The notes: generated from the sequence alone by a model not told the origin. A stretch of DNA of 64,000 bases from Flavobacteriales bacterium (GCA_016710965.1 JADJTW010000015.1:1-64000); one strand, 5' to 3'. Shown: positions 25,179-34,587, counted from the stretch's first letter. Numbers and translations are program-made.

Positions 25179-27548
25179 CTACCGCACCAGCATCACCTTG
25201 GTGTTGCACTTGTAAGCCCCCGTGAGGTCCGTTGCGAAGATCAAATACACGCCGGTGGCCGCCCTGTTGCCGCTCATGTCATTGCCGTTCCAAATGGCCT
25301 GCCCGCCCAACGAGGTGGTGCGGTACACGAGGTTGCCGCTCACATCGGTGATCTTCACCTCGCTGTCGCGCACCAGGCCCGTAACGGCGATCGGCCCGGT
25401 ATAGCTCTCTCGCACAGGGTTGGGGAAGACTTTGGCGCAAGTGGCTTCGTCGCCGCCGTCGATGGCTTCGCCGCGGAAGCCGATGATGCCGCGGTCGGTT
25501 CCGAAGAAGACCTCGCCGCTCTTGCCATCGATGGCGATGGATGTGATGTTGTTGCTGGGCAAAGGGCTGTTCTCCTGCGTGAAGTGGTGGATCTGCTCGC
25601 GGCCATCGGCGCTCACCAAGAACGCCCCACTGGTTTGTGTGCCTATCCATTTGCGGTTGGCCCCGTCCACCACGATGGCGCTCACTGATTCGGTCTCGAG
25701 GAGGATCTGCACATTGCCATCCTGCTCGATGAGGATCTGCTGGGCATCCCAGTCAGTGTCTCCGCTGAAGATGGATGCGGGCGTGTAGAAGACCGCCACG
25801 CCCTTGGTGGTGCCCACCCAGATCTGCCCCTCCTCGTCCTCGGCCACGCAGAATACATCGGGCGCCGGCAATCCTCCGGAGCCTGCGTTGTTGTTGATCA
25901 GCTTCCACTGGTCGTCGCCAGTGTCCGTGATGGTGCCTCCATCGTTGAAGAGCAGCAAGGCGTTGCCACGAGGGCGGACGATCCACTTGTAGCCATTGCT
26001 GGCCGCAAGGATCTCCGCGATCAGGAGGTTGCCATTGAGCAACGAGCCAGGAGTGAAATTGTACCAGCTTCCGGCCGCTGTGCGCACCGATACCGGAGAG
26101 GTTGCCCATGCGTTGGTGACCCACAGATTGCCTTCCGCATCGAAATCCAACCCCGCGATATTCACTTTGCCTGTGTTGTCTGCTGTTGTGATGCCGAGCG
26201 AACTGTTGTTCTGCGTGTAGTTGGCCACGGTGGCACCATTGCGGAATTCGATGAGGCCATCGTCCCAGGTGCCTACGAATGCGTGCGCGGGGTCGTTGGG
26301 GTCCACCGCAGGGATCATCACATCATTGACAGCGCCCCCGAAAGAATTGCCCGTGTTGAAGAGCGCATCGTTGGCTTTGCTGATCGTGCGCCATTCTTCG
26401 TTCGAGAAGAAGTGTACTCCGTCCTTCAGGAATTTATTCGTCCAGTTACCCTCCACTCCACCAGTGGCCACCACCACCGTGCCTCCGCTCGCATCCATGC
26501 GATAACAACTCGCATTCAGTGGGCCGTTCGGGCGTACAGTGTTGCCCACGTTGCCGTAGAAGGCCTTCGCCAAGCCCCAGGCGCGGTCGGCCACCCAGAG
26601 ATAAGCTCCGGTGAGCGCTCGCTTCGCCTTTGCCGGTTGGCAATCGTGCCCGTCATAGCCGTTCGTGAACGAGACCTCCTCCATGGCCAGGTTGAAGGTG
26701 TGGATATCCCATTCATGCGCAACCACGAGCAGTGTCCCGTCCTCACTGACCGAAAGGCCGAAGTTGGGTCGCCCGAAGGTGCCTGAGAAACGCTGCCACG
26801 TATTGTCGGGCTGAAGCACCAGAAGCGTGTCGTTGTTGTCCGAGGTCTTCCTGAAGTTGATCACGGGCTTGCCGCCGAAGGTCTCGGCTAGTGTGAATGG
26901 GCCATTTGACATCGCGGTTCCCATATCCGTGCGTTTTCGCCAGTTCGTGAAGGCGCTGAGGTTGGGCGAGGTTCGGGATGCGGTGAAGAGGCCCGTTGAA
27001 GTGGCAGCATAGATGGAGTCTGCGCTGAAGGTGATGCCGTTCACCTGCACTTGCTGGCCGTTGGGGCCGATGAACCAGGTCTCCTTCACTTCGCGTCGCT
27101 CAAGGTCCACCACCACAATACCGAACCCGCATGCCAGGTAGGCCAACGTGCCCTCGCAATGCGCGCCGTAGATCGCCTTGTTGCCCAGGATGGCGCTGCG
27201 TTCGATATCTCCAAGGTTGAAGCTCGTGGTGCCCCGCAGAAGATCCAGGTTACCATTGCCATAATAGATCAGGAGGGTCTGTAGCGGCTCGTTCCATTTC
27301 AGGCCGCGGATATCCACATCGCTAAGGGCGTTGGTCTTGTTGATCCGCACCATTTCGCCACTGAGGGGGTCGTAGGAGAATAGCCCCGTGCTGGTGGCGC
27401 AATAGACCAGCCCTCCCCCTTCGGCCACATCCACCATGCGCAGGTAGGGCAGGTGGTCGCGCCATTGGCCAATGGCCTGCTGGGCCGTGGTTCGCGTCGC
27501 ACATGCAAGAAGCACAACGAACAGGAACGAGCGAAGCATCAAGGGCAT
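25179..27548 (-). CDS. porZ: Type IX secretion system protein PorZ (beta-propeller, C-terminal sorting domain)
   Basis: A 789-residue secreted protein. The start at 27548 (MPLMLRSFLFVVLLACATRT) gives a signal peptide; 27539 is a close alternative, and the longer open frame from 27659 has no signal. The mature N-terminus QQAIGQWRDHLPYLRMVDVA, followed by many short propeller blades (VYCATSTGLFSYDP, GQIWVGTTKGVAVFYTP), matches PorZ-type two-component-regulator-propeller proteins. The last 80 residues (FPNPV through NTKVMLVR) look like a type A sorting domain with FPNP, ITDVSG and GVYLI motifs. In known systems PorZ belongs to the surface attachment complex that transfers cargo to A-LPS. It is followed by recO. 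The PorZ call rests on domain order and neighbours. Confidence 0.8.
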   Translation of the reverse strand: MPLMLRSFLFVVLLACATRTTAQQAIGQWRDHLPYLRMVDVAEGGGLVYCATSTGLFSYDPLSGEMVRINKTNALSDVDIRGLKWNEPLQTLLIYYGNGNLDLLRGTTSFNLGDIERSAILGNKAIYGAHCEGTLAYLACGFGIVVVDLERREVKETWFIGPNGQQVQVNGITFSADSIYAATSTGLFTASRTSPNLSAFTNWRKRTDMGTAMSNGPFTLAETFGGKPVINFRKTSDNNDTLLVLQPDNTWQRFSGTFGRPNFGLSVSEDGTLLVVAHEWDIHTFNLAMEEVSFTNGYDGHDCQPAKAKRALTGAYLWVADRAWGLAKAFYGNVGNTVRPNGPLNASCYRMDASGGTVVVATGGVEGNWTNKFLKDGVHFFSNEEWRTISKANDALFNTGNSFGGAVNDVMIPAVDPNDPAHAFVGTWDDGLIEFRNGATVANYTQNNSSLGITTADNTGKVNIAGLDFDAEGNLWVTNAWATSPVSVRTAAGSWYNFTPGSLLNGNLLIAEILAASNGYKWIVRPRGNALLLFNDGGTITDTGDDQWKLINNNAGSGGLPAPDVFCVAEDEEGQIWVGTTKGVAVFYTPASIFSGDTDWDAQQILIEQDGNVQILLETESVSAIVVDGANRKWIGTQTSGAFLVSADGREQIHHFTQENSPLPSNNITSIAIDGKSGEVFFGTDRGIIGFRGEAIDGGDEATCAKVFPNPVRESYTGPIAVTGLVRDSEVKITDVSGNLVYRTTSLGGQAIWNGNDMSGNRAATGVYLIFATDLTGAYKCNTKVMLVR

Positions 27549-27619
27549 GGTTTCAAGTTGGACATTGCGGTGAACGTAAATACCAGCCGATCGGTATGGA
27601 CAAGGTAGGCCATCAACGG

Positions 27620-27647
27620 AAAAGCCCCCACCACGATGAGGGCTTTT
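27620..27647 (-). terminator. Rho-independent-like terminator after tRNA-Cys
   Basis: AAAAGCCC (27620-27627) pairs perfectly with GGGCTTTT (27640-27647) around a 12-nt loop. On the minus strand it lies just downstream of tRNA-Cys and ends in a T-rich run, separating the tRNA unit from porZ. Confidence 0.7.
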
Positions 27648-27652
27648 CTTGG

Positions 27653-27723
27653 AGGTCACGAGCGGAGTCGAACCGCTGTAGCAGCTTTTGCAGAGCTGTG
27701 CCTAGCCACTCGGCCACGTGACC
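27653..27723 (-). tRNA. tRNA-Cys (GCA anticodon)
   Basis: On the minus strand the acceptor stem GGTCACG pairs with CGTGACC, the D-arm contains GCCGAGTGGCTAGGC, the anticodon stem CAGCT/AGCTG encloses the loop CTGCAAA with anticodon GCA, and the T-arm AGCGG-TTCGACT-CCGCT is intact. About 71 nt, CCA not encoded. It sits between folB and a terminator hairpin. Confidence 0.95.
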
Positions 27724-27777
27724 CTGAGGGCGGCGGCGAAGATAGGGGCTTGGAAAGGTTGGGGAATTGGCCCCCGG

Positions 27778-28128
27778 TCAACCTTCGATCCGGTATTCAA
27801 CCTGCTGAACGTCCCCGTTGACCGGTGGGCGCTCCTTGGTGACGCCGACCTCGAACCGGAACGCTCCCGGCCATTCCCTTTTCAGGGCATCCAGGATCCT
27901 CCGCGCCACATGCTCGACAAGCTTGCTTCGGCAGGACATCTCTTCCGTAACGATGGCTGTCATACGGCCGTAGTCGATCGTATCCTTCAACTCATCCGTA
28001 AGTTCTGCTGTTGCGAAATCGCCGTTCACCTTGATATCCACTCGGTACTGCCCACCAATGCGCGCTTCTTCGGGGAGGCACCCATGGTATGCGTACACAC
28101 GAATGCCATTCACAGCGATCACGCCCAT
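27778..28128 (-). CDS. folB: Dihydroneopterin aldolase
   Basis: A 116-residue enzyme of the folate pathway that converts 7,8-dihydroneopterin to 6-hydroxymethyl-7,8-dihydropterin. Family signs are the N-terminal NGIRVYAYHGCLPEEARIGG with its Tyr-His-Gly-x-x-x-Glu pattern, TIDYGRM, and the C-terminal VTKERPPV with its Lys. Its ATG overlaps the end of gltX by 10 nt, so the two genes are co-transcribed, and tRNA-Cys follows on the same strand. Confidence 0.94.
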   Translation of the reverse strand: MGVIAVNGIRVYAYHGCLPEEARIGGQYRVDIKVNGDFATAELTDELKDTIDYGRMTAIVTEEMSCRSKLVEHVARRILDALKREWPGAFRFEVGVTKERPPVNGDVQQVEYRIEG

Positions 28129-29654
28129 GATCCGCAGAGTTCGATGCCCGCTTTCAAGCGGGCGACAACCTCCTCCCTGCCAAGCAGTGCGCTCACGTCG
28201 AACATGCCCGGCCCTTGCATACGACCCGCAACGAACAGCCGATAGATCGGCATCACTTGGCCCACCTTCAACGCTTTGTCAGCGAGCATTTGGTTGAATG
28301 CGGTTTCAAGCGAGGGGGCGTCGAAGGGAGCGAGGGAAGAGAGAGAGGAGGCATAGGCGTTGATGGCAGATGCTCCTTCGGGTTTCCATCGCTTCTTGAG
28401 CTCTTCCAGCGCCGCGCTGTTATTCGTCAGCGGCGATCCCGTGGTGAAAAGGTAGATGCCTTCGAGCATGTCCTCCACGAAAGTGGCCCGCTCCTTAAGA
28501 AGGGCCGCGGCTGCTGTCGCGCGTTCGATGCTGCTCTCGATCCCCATGGCGTTCAACCGCGCTTGAAGCTGTGCCCCGAGCTCGGCATCGGGTCGTTTGC
28601 GCAAGTACTGCTGGTTGAACCACTTGGTCTTCTCGGGATCGAACTTGGCACCACCTTTATGCACCCGCTCCAGATCGAAGAGCTCTGTGAGTTCGGCAAT
28701 GCTCATGATCTCCTGGTCGGTGCCGGGATTCCAGCCCAGCAGTGCGAGCATGTTGATGAATGCCTCGGGGTAGTAGCCCCTCTCGCGGTATCCGCTGCTT
28801 TTCTCCTTGCTCACGGGGTCCACCCAGTCCAACGAGAATACCGGAAACCCCAGCCTGTCCCCATCGCGCTTGCTGAGCTTGCCGTTGCCATCGGGCTTCA
28901 GGATAAGAGGAAGATGCGCGAACGCGGGCCGGTCCCAACCGAAGGCCTCGTAGATGAGCACATGCAATGGCGCGCTCGGCAACCATTCCTCGCCACGGAT
29001 CACGTGCGTGATGCGCATGAGATGGTCATCGACGATGTTCGCCAGATGATAGGTGGGCATGCCATCGCTCTTGAACAGCACCTTGTCATCGATGTTGGCG
29101 CTATGCACCACCACCCACCCGCGTATGATATCCTCGAAGCGGACTTCGGCTTGTCGAGGCACCTTCAGTCGGACCACGTATGGCTCGCGGCGAGCGAGCC
29201 GTTCCTGCACCTCGTCCGCGCTCAAGGTGAGCGAGTTCTTCATGTGCTCGCGGGTGACTGCGTTGTAAGCGGGCGCAGCAACCCCTGCGGCGTGCAGCCT
29301 TGCCCGCATGGCTTCCAGCTCCTCCGGCGTGTCGAAGGCGTAGTACGCCTTGTCCTTCGCGATGAGCTCGTCGGCGTATTGCTTGTAAAGGTGCTTTCGA
29401 TCGCTTTGGCGATAAGGTCCGTCGGGGCCCCCGACCCACGGACTTTCATCGGGGACAAGTCCGCACCACTCCAGGCTCTCCTTGATGTACTCCTCGGCAC
29501 CAGGAACGTAGCGGCCCTGGTCAGTGTCCTCGATACGCAGCAGGAATTGTCCGCCATGCTTGCGAGCAAAGAGGAAGTTGTACAGGGCGGTGCGCACACC
29601 GCCCATGTGCAAGGGGCCGGTTGGGCTGGGGGCGAAACGGACACGGACGTTCAT
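28119..29654 (-). CDS. gltX: Glutamate--tRNA ligase
   Basis: A 511-residue class I aminoacyl-tRNA synthetase of normal length charging tRNA(Glu). The N-terminus RVRFAPSPTGPLHMGGVRTA holds the HIGH-type signature (HMGG), GKLSKRDGD is the KMSKS-type loop, and RIEDTDQGR is the Glu/Gln-type motif. With GatA in the same window it may also be non-discriminating and supply Glu-tRNA(Gln) for transamidation; that is inference. The ATG at 29654 gives a standard N-terminus. It overlaps folB. Confidence 0.97.
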   Translation of the reverse strand: MNVRVRFAPSPTGPLHMGGVRTALYNFLFARKHGGQFLLRIEDTDQGRYVPGAEEYIKESLEWCGLVPDESPWVGGPDGPYRQSDRKHLYKQYADELIAKDKAYYAFDTPEELEAMRARLHAAGVAAPAYNAVTREHMKNSLTLSADEVQERLARREPYVVRLKVPRQAEVRFEDIIRGWVVVHSANIDDKVLFKSDGMPTYHLANIVDDHLMRITHVIRGEEWLPSAPLHVLIYEAFGWDRPAFAHLPLILKPDGNGKLSKRDGDRLGFPVFSLDWVDPVSKEKSSGYRERGYYPEAFINMLALLGWNPGTDQEIMSIAELTELFDLERVHKGGAKFDPEKTKWFNQQYLRKRPDAELGAQLQARLNAMGIESSIERATAAAALLKERATFVEDMLEGIYLFTTGSPLTNNSAALEELKKRWKPEGASAINAYASSLSSLAPFDAPSLETAFNQMLADKALKVGQVMPIYRLFVAGRMQGPGMFDVSALLGREEVVARLKAGIELCGSWA

Positions 29655-29712
29655 GCGGAAGCTGTGGCCCCGTGCAGCATTGCGCCGGAGGGCTGTGAAG
29701 ATATCCCGGAGC

Positions 29713-30039
29713 TCAAACCTGCACGCCCTTCAGCAACAGGCGTTGCCAGGCGGTGTGCTTTCGCAGGTAGGCCTTGATCACCGGGTGCGTGGGGATGAGC
29801 TTGAGGCGATTGGCCTCGACCCATGTAAGGGTCTTTTCCATGAACACATCGGCCACGCCCAGGTCCTGCACGGGTCGGGGCACATCCAGCGTGCCCAAGA
29901 AAATGCGATCCCCATCGCGGTCATACTCCAGCCGGGCTCGGTACTCGCCCACGCGAAGAACGAATTGGCGCGAGTCCGGCTCATCGATGATGTTGAGCGC
30001 AGTAAGATCGATAGGGGCGGTGCTGTCCTTGCGTGCCAT
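29713..30039 (-). CDS. Small GNAT-family N-acetyltransferase-like protein
   Basis: A 108-residue protein. The ATG at 30039 (MARKDSTAPIDL) is preferred over an upstream start because a TACTTTTG -7 box lies 12 nt before it. The pattern of a GDRIFLGTLDVP strand, then QDLGVAD, then NRLKLIPTHPVIKAYLRKH matches the compact GCN5-related family of the COG2388/YidJ type, with QDLGVA as the expected Q-x-x-G-x-A pyrophosphate loop. Substrate unknown. It lies upstream of gltX on the same strand. Confidence 0.65.
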   Translation of the reverse strand: MARKDSTAPIDLTALNIIDEPDSRQFVLRVGEYRARLEYDRDGDRIFLGTLDVPRPVQDLGVADVFMEKTLTWVEANRLKLIPTHPVIKAYLRKHTAWQRLLLKGVQV

Positions 30040-30051
30040 GGTAAGGGAAGG

Positions 30052-30059
30052 CAAAAGTA
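30052..30059 (-). promoter_or_regulatory. -7 box (TACTTTTG) for the small GNAT gene
   Basis: A perfect TAnnTTTG match on the minus strand, 12 nt upstream of the ATG at 30039. No convincing -33 element. It lies in the 112-bp divergent region shared with the secreted protein at 30152. Confidence 0.5.
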
Positions 30060-30139
30060 ACAGGCAATGCGCCCGCACGCATGCATGAAGGGCCCTATTA
30101 GACGCGAAATAGACGCGATGCCCGGCGGGGCCCAGTTGC

Positions 30140-30147
30140 TACATTCG
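30140..30147 (+). promoter_or_regulatory. -7 box (TACATTCG) for the secreted protein at 30152
   Basis: TACATTCG fits the TAnnTTCG variant and ends 4 nt before the ATG at 30152, implying a leaderless or very short-leader transcript. Confidence 0.35.
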
Positions 30148-30151
30148 GCAC

Positions 30152-31708
30152 ATGCTCCGATACCTTCTTCCCTCGTTAGCCACGGGTATAGCGCTCCAAG
30201 TTGGCGCCCAATGCGGGCCCTGCGCAGTAAGTGATACCTGCACCGTTGACCCTCCGTTCCCCACGGTATGCCCCGCAGTTACCCCTCCCGGAACGGTGGG
30301 TGTTCCTTTCAGCATCGATGTGACCTTCTGGATCCCGCCCAGCTTCGCGGAGCCAACCACCCAACTCAATGTCATCCTGGACCAGGTCGTCTTGAACTCG
30401 ATCGAGAATGTTCCTCTTGGCCTCACCTACGAAGCGAGCAGTCCTTCCTTGGTGTACTACCCGCAACAGGATCCATTCGGGTGCGTGCGGGTGTGCGGCA
30501 CCCCCATGGAGGCCGGTTCCGACACCATTCGGATACACGCCTCGGTACACGGCACGGTGGGCGGTATCGAGACCAATCAGACCTACGACCTCAATCTGCC
30601 CATCACCATTTATCCTGCGAGCCAAGACACCGTGCCCGACTTCACGATGACGGACACGACGGGATGCGAGCCGATAACGGTCTCGTTCGATGCGCTGATG
30701 AGCGCTGCCGGGCTTTCGGCCTCGTACGCTTGGGATTTCGGCAACGGGATCACCAGCTCTCTGGCGACCCCTCCCGATCAGACCTATGCCGCAGGCGATT
30801 TCGCGGTGACCTTGACGACAACGTTCTCCGGGGTGTTCCTCACGCAATTCTCCATCACCGCCGTAAGCAACGCGTGGTGCGGCGACCTCGATGAGCCGAA
30901 CCTGCCATTCGTGGGTTGTGTGGGCCAGCCCGATCTGTACTTCTCCGTGCTCGACGCGCAATTGGGCCTGTCCCGCTCGCCGGTCGTGAACAACGTGCAG
31001 AGCACTACGTGGAGCAATCTGTCGATCCCGCTGGGCTTCCCTCCCTTCACCTTGAACATCTATGATGAAGACGGGCTGAGCGACGACGACCTTCTTGGAA
31101 CATTGTCGTTCGATGCTACAACAGGGGCTTTCCCATTCAGCAATAGTGGCACAACCGGCTCGCGGCTGGTGCAAACACAGGTTGTTCAGGCATTCAGCTA
31201 TTCGGACACGTTGGTCGTTCACCCTCTGCCCAACACCACCCTCTCGCAAGGCCCCGAGTTTCTATGCGCTGCCGATCAAGGACTGCCAAGCTATGCCTGG
31301 ACCCTGGACGGCAGTCCTGTCCCGGACGAAACCGGCCCGTGCGTTCCCTTGGCCAATGGCCTCTGGTCCGTAACAGGGATTTCTGCAGAGGGGTGCAGCA
31401 CCACCTCTTCCATGCTTGTTAGCGGTGTTGGGCTGCGCGAGTTCGACGATACGCGTGAGGCGCTTGTCTATCCAGTTCCTACGGATGGTGCCCTAGTGCT
31501 GCGCATGCGGGGCTGGGGTGACGCGGTTGTCAGCCTCCTATTGCTCGATGCGCCCGGCAGGATGATCCGCTCCGAACGATTCCGATCCATGGATAACGAG
31601 GTTATTCGCCCGATCGATCTCAGCCGCCTCGACGCAGGAACGTATACGATGCTTCTGCGGAGCGGTGAACGGTCGCTCTCCCGTACAGTCGTGATCGCGC
31701 CGCATTGA
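30152..31708 (+). CDS. Secreted PKD-like protein with C-terminal sorting domain (paralogue 1)
   Basis: A 518-residue exported protein with signal peptide MLRYLLPSLATGIALQVGAQ. The mature N-terminus is Cys-rich (CGPCAVSDTCTVDPPFPTVC) and is followed by a GVPFSIDVTFWIPPSF segment, a PKD-like domain around residues 165-250 (SYAWDFGNGIT), a WCGDLDEPNLPFVGC segment and a C-terminal region (VYPVPTDGALVLRMRG through RTVVIAPH) that looks like a type A sorting signal for type IX secretion. The gene at 32815-34587 has the same order of segments and is a diverged duplicate; a glycosyltransferase gene lies between. Ligand or role unknown; probably surface-attached or released. Confidence 0.8.
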   Translation: MLRYLLPSLATGIALQVGAQCGPCAVSDTCTVDPPFPTVCPAVTPPGTVGVPFSIDVTFWIPPSFAEPTTQLNVILDQVVLNSIENVPLGLTYEASSPSLVYYPQQDPFGCVRVCGTPMEAGSDTIRIHASVHGTVGGIETNQTYDLNLPITIYPASQDTVPDFTMTDTTGCEPITVSFDALMSAAGLSASYAWDFGNGITSSLATPPDQTYAAGDFAVTLTTTFSGVFLTQFSITAVSNAWCGDLDEPNLPFVGCVGQPDLYFSVLDAQLGLSRSPVVNNVQSTTWSNLSIPLGFPPFTLNIYDEDGLSDDDLLGTLSFDATTGAFPFSNSGTTGSRLVQTQVVQAFSYSDTLVVHPLPNTTLSQGPEFLCAADQGLPSYAWTLDGSPVPDETGPCVPLANGLWSVTGISAEGCSTTSSMLVSGVGLREFDDTREALVYPVPTDGALVLRMRGWGDAVVSLLLLDAPGRMIRSERFRSMDNEVIRPIDLSRLDAGTYTMLLRSGERSLSRTVVIAPH

Positions 31709-31754
31709 TCAAGAGCACGGGCACGCGCGTTTCCGCCCACCCCTTTCGACCATC

Positions 31755-32759
31755 ATGCATGCTCCGCGGGTAACGGTGCTCACGACCCTGTACAACAAGG
31801 GGCCGTTCATCGAGGAGGCTGTTCAGAGCATCCTGAACAGCACCTTCGGCGACTTCGAGCTGTTGGTCGTGGATGACGCCAGCACGGACGACGGGCCGGA
31901 GCGTGTCCGTCGCATCGGCGACCCCAGGGTGCGGTTGCTCATGAGCGCAGAGAATACCGGTCGCGCTGCGGCCGCCAACAGGGGCTACGACGCTGCTCGC
32001 GGAGAGTACGTGGCGGTCCTCGATGCCGACGATCTGGCACACCCGGAGCGCCTCGGAAAACAGGTGGCCTTCATGGACACGAACCCTGAGATCGGCGTGT
32101 GCGGCAGCTACGCGCAAACCTTCGGCTCGCGAGACCACATTGCCCGATGGCCCGTGACCGACGAGGAGGCGCGGGGACTGCTGCTCTTCCAGGATCCGCT
32201 GCTGTATGGCTCAGCCATGATCCGCCGGTCGGTGCTCGAGCAGCACCGCATTCGGTGCCTCGCGCACTGGCGCACCCCGGGAATGGACTATCTCTTCCTC
32301 CTGGCCATAGCGAAACATGCCCGCACGGCCACCATTCCCGAGCCTTTGATGAGCTACCGCTTGGGCGAGCAGAACTTCCGGCACGGGCACGATCCCGTAG
32401 AGGTCCGTTCGAGGATATACCGGGAGGCCTTTCGCTTTTTCGGCATCGATGCGAACGAGGAAGAGCTGGAAATGCAGTTGCTCTTCCACCAACTGTATCG
32501 CGACCTGCCGGATGCCAAGAAACTGCGTGCGCTCTTCCGATGGTCCGAAAAGCTCATAGCGCTTAACAGGAGAAGGCGGCTATTCACAGTCGGTGTCTTC
32601 GAGAGACGAGTGATCCAAGACCGCGATCGATGGTTCTACCTGTTGGCCGACAGACGAATGGGCGCAGCGCTGACCCATCTTCGGCTGGCTGGCGGCTGGC
32701 CCGTAGACCGCCTCGCCTACTTGTTGAAGGTGAGGTTGCGGAGGTTGATAGGGCAGTGA
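31755..32759 (+). CDS. Glycosyltransferase family 2
   Basis: A 334-residue GT-A fold enzyme, predicted to transfer a sugar from a nucleotide-sugar donor in the cytoplasm. The N-terminus (VTVLTTLYNKGPFIEEAVQS), the DDASTDDG acidic motif and the AVLDADDLAHPERL segment with the DxD motif are typical of GT2. The C-terminal third has no transmembrane helix. It sits between two paralogous type IX-secreted proteins; a role in glycosylating a surface polymer or secreted protein is possible but unsupported by more than location. Confidence 0.9.
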   Translation: MHAPRVTVLTTLYNKGPFIEEAVQSILNSTFGDFELLVVDDASTDDGPERVRRIGDPRVRLLMSAENTGRAAAANRGYDAARGEYVAVLDADDLAHPERLGKQVAFMDTNPEIGVCGSYAQTFGSRDHIARWPVTDEEARGLLLFQDPLLYGSAMIRRSVLEQHRIRCLAHWRTPGMDYLFLLAIAKHARTATIPEPLMSYRLGEQNFRHGHDPVEVRSRIYREAFRFFGIDANEEELEMQLLFHQLYRDLPDAKKLRALFRWSEKLIALNRRRRLFTVGVFERRVIQDRDRWFYLLADRRMGAALTHLRLAGGWPVDRLAYLLKVRLRRLIGQ

Positions 32760-32814
32760 GGCCCGGGCAATGGGGCTTCCTCCTACCTTGCCCTCCATCG
32801 TTCCACCATCGCGC

Positions 32815-34587
32815 ATGACACGAGCCTTCCCCTTCGCCATCGTGCTACTACTTTCCTTCGGCACGACCGTTGAGTTGCGCGCGCAGTGCTTCGGTTGCAC
32901 GCCCGACCAAGGCTGCACGGTGGACCCTCCATTCCCAACGCTTTGTCCAGCCACACCACCCGATGCGACAGTGGGCGTTTACTATGAAGCCGATTTTACT
33001 TTCTGGATGCCCGCGACATTCACCGACCCCGGGTCTGGATTCGCTGTGGACCTTCTTCAGTTGACGATCACCGGCGTTTCGGGACTGCCTTTCGGGCTGG
33101 CATTCACGCCCAGTGAACCGAGCGGCGTCTACGACCCGCAGGACAATGAGTTCGGCTGCGCACGTGTTTGCGGAACGCCCTTGGGCGCAGGCAGCTTCAC
33201 GGTAACTATCAGTGTTCTCGCCCATGTGAGCGCGAGCGGATTCGAGCTCGATGTGCCTCAGGATTTCAATACGGTGATCACAGTCCTTCCGGGGTCGGGC
33301 GGGAACACCAGCTTCAGCTATGAGCCAACGAGCGGTTGCGGCAGCGTCACGTCCAGCTTTTCTGCCTTGATCGATGCCAGCCCCTCCCCGATGAGCTATG
33401 CATGGGATTTCGGAAATGGCAATACGAGCGGCGGTGCGCAGCCTCCTGTGCAGACCTATAGCTCACCAGGCACGTACGTTATTACACTGGAAACAACCAT
33501 TGGCGGCTACGTGCTTAATACGGTGAATTTGACGGGCGTGAACGGCAATTGGTGCGGCGATGTAGAGGAGCCCGATCTGCCGATCGTGGGTTGCACGGGC
33601 TCTCCAGACCCCTACTTCGTGCTCACCAACGGTACGGGCGGCACCTATACCTCGAGCACCGTGGACAACTCCAGTACTGGCACATGGAGCGGATTGGGGG
33701 TCCTCTTGGACACCCCCCCTTATTCAATCACCTTCTATGACGAGGATGCGGTGAGCCAGAACGATCAGTTGGGCACCTATAACATACCGGCGAACGGCGA
33801 GGGCATATACTTCATCAATGTCGCCGGAGGAACCACTGGCAGCCTGATCATCGAGAACGTGCCGCAACAAATCTTCACGGATAGCGACACCGTGACCGTG
33901 TTCGCGATGCCGGATGTGGTGCTTGGCGCAAGCGGCCCTGATAATGAACTCTGTGTTGAGGACGTGACGCTGGCGAGTTACACCTGGCTGCTTGATGGCG
34001 CGGTTGTGCCTGACGCCAACAGCGCTTGTTTTATGCCCACCGGCCCGGGCCTTTGGCAGGTGGTAGGCACCAATGGCTTCGGTTGCAGCGATACGAGCAA
34101 CACCATCGCGATCTGCCCGGCCTTCGAGATCGTGCACAATGGCAATGTGCTTTTCGTGCCCAGCGGCTACATCGCCTACCAGTGGACGCTGAATGGGGCG
34201 CCCATCGCGGGCAATGACGCGTTCGTCTTTCTGCAGGGCGATGGCACGTATGGCGTCACGGTCGACGCCGGAAATGGATGCATCATTACCGATGAATATG
34301 TGCATGACACCTCCAGCCTGAATGAGATGGCCGACGACAGCGCGCGTCTAGCCGTGTTCCCGGTGCCGAACAGCGGTGCTTTCACTATAGTGGCGGAGGG
34401 ATTGCAGGAATCGACGGCGCAGATCTTCGTTCTTGATGTGTCAGGAAGAGTGGTGCTTGAGGTGCGCGCCTCCGTTTCCGGCGGGCGGGTGCTCCAGGAC
34501 GTTGCTCTTTCTGTGCCTGCCGGCGCCTATCTGGTCCGCGTGGTCGATGGCCAGCGCGTGCTCGTGGGGCGCACCATCGTCCGGTAG
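32815..34587 (+). CDS. Secreted PKD-like protein with C-terminal sorting domain (paralogue 2)
   Basis: A 590-residue paralogue of the protein at 30152-31708. The ATG at 32815 (MTRAFPFAIVLLLSFGTTVE) gives the signal peptide; an upstream in-frame start at 32770 does not improve it. Shared blocks are the Cys-rich start (CFGCTPDQGCTVDPPFPTLC), DFTFWMPATF, EFGCARVCGTPLGAG, the PKD-like YAWDFGNGNTSGG and WCGDVEEPDLPIVGC. It has an extra Ig-like stretch near residues 440-500 and ends in a sorting-type domain (VFPVPNSGAFTIVAEG through VGRTIVR). Probably exported by type IX secretion. Confidence 0.8.
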   Translation: MTRAFPFAIVLLLSFGTTVELRAQCFGCTPDQGCTVDPPFPTLCPATPPDATVGVYYEADFTFWMPATFTDPGSGFAVDLLQLTITGVSGLPFGLAFTPSEPSGVYDPQDNEFGCARVCGTPLGAGSFTVTISVLAHVSASGFELDVPQDFNTVITVLPGSGGNTSFSYEPTSGCGSVTSSFSALIDASPSPMSYAWDFGNGNTSGGAQPPVQTYSSPGTYVITLETTIGGYVLNTVNLTGVNGNWCGDVEEPDLPIVGCTGSPDPYFVLTNGTGGTYTSSTVDNSSTGTWSGLGVLLDTPPYSITFYDEDAVSQNDQLGTYNIPANGEGIYFINVAGGTTGSLIIENVPQQIFTDSDTVTVFAMPDVVLGASGPDNELCVEDVTLASYTWLLDGAVVPDANSACFMPTGPGLWQVVGTNGFGCSDTSNTIAICPAFEIVHNGNVLFVPSGYIAYQWTLNGAPIAGNDAFVFLQGDGTYGVTVDAGNGCIITDEYVHDTSSLNEMADDSARLAVFPVPNSGAFTIVAEGLQESTAQIFVLDVSGRVVLEVRASVSGGRVLQDVALSVPAGAYLVRVVDGQRVLVGRTIVR

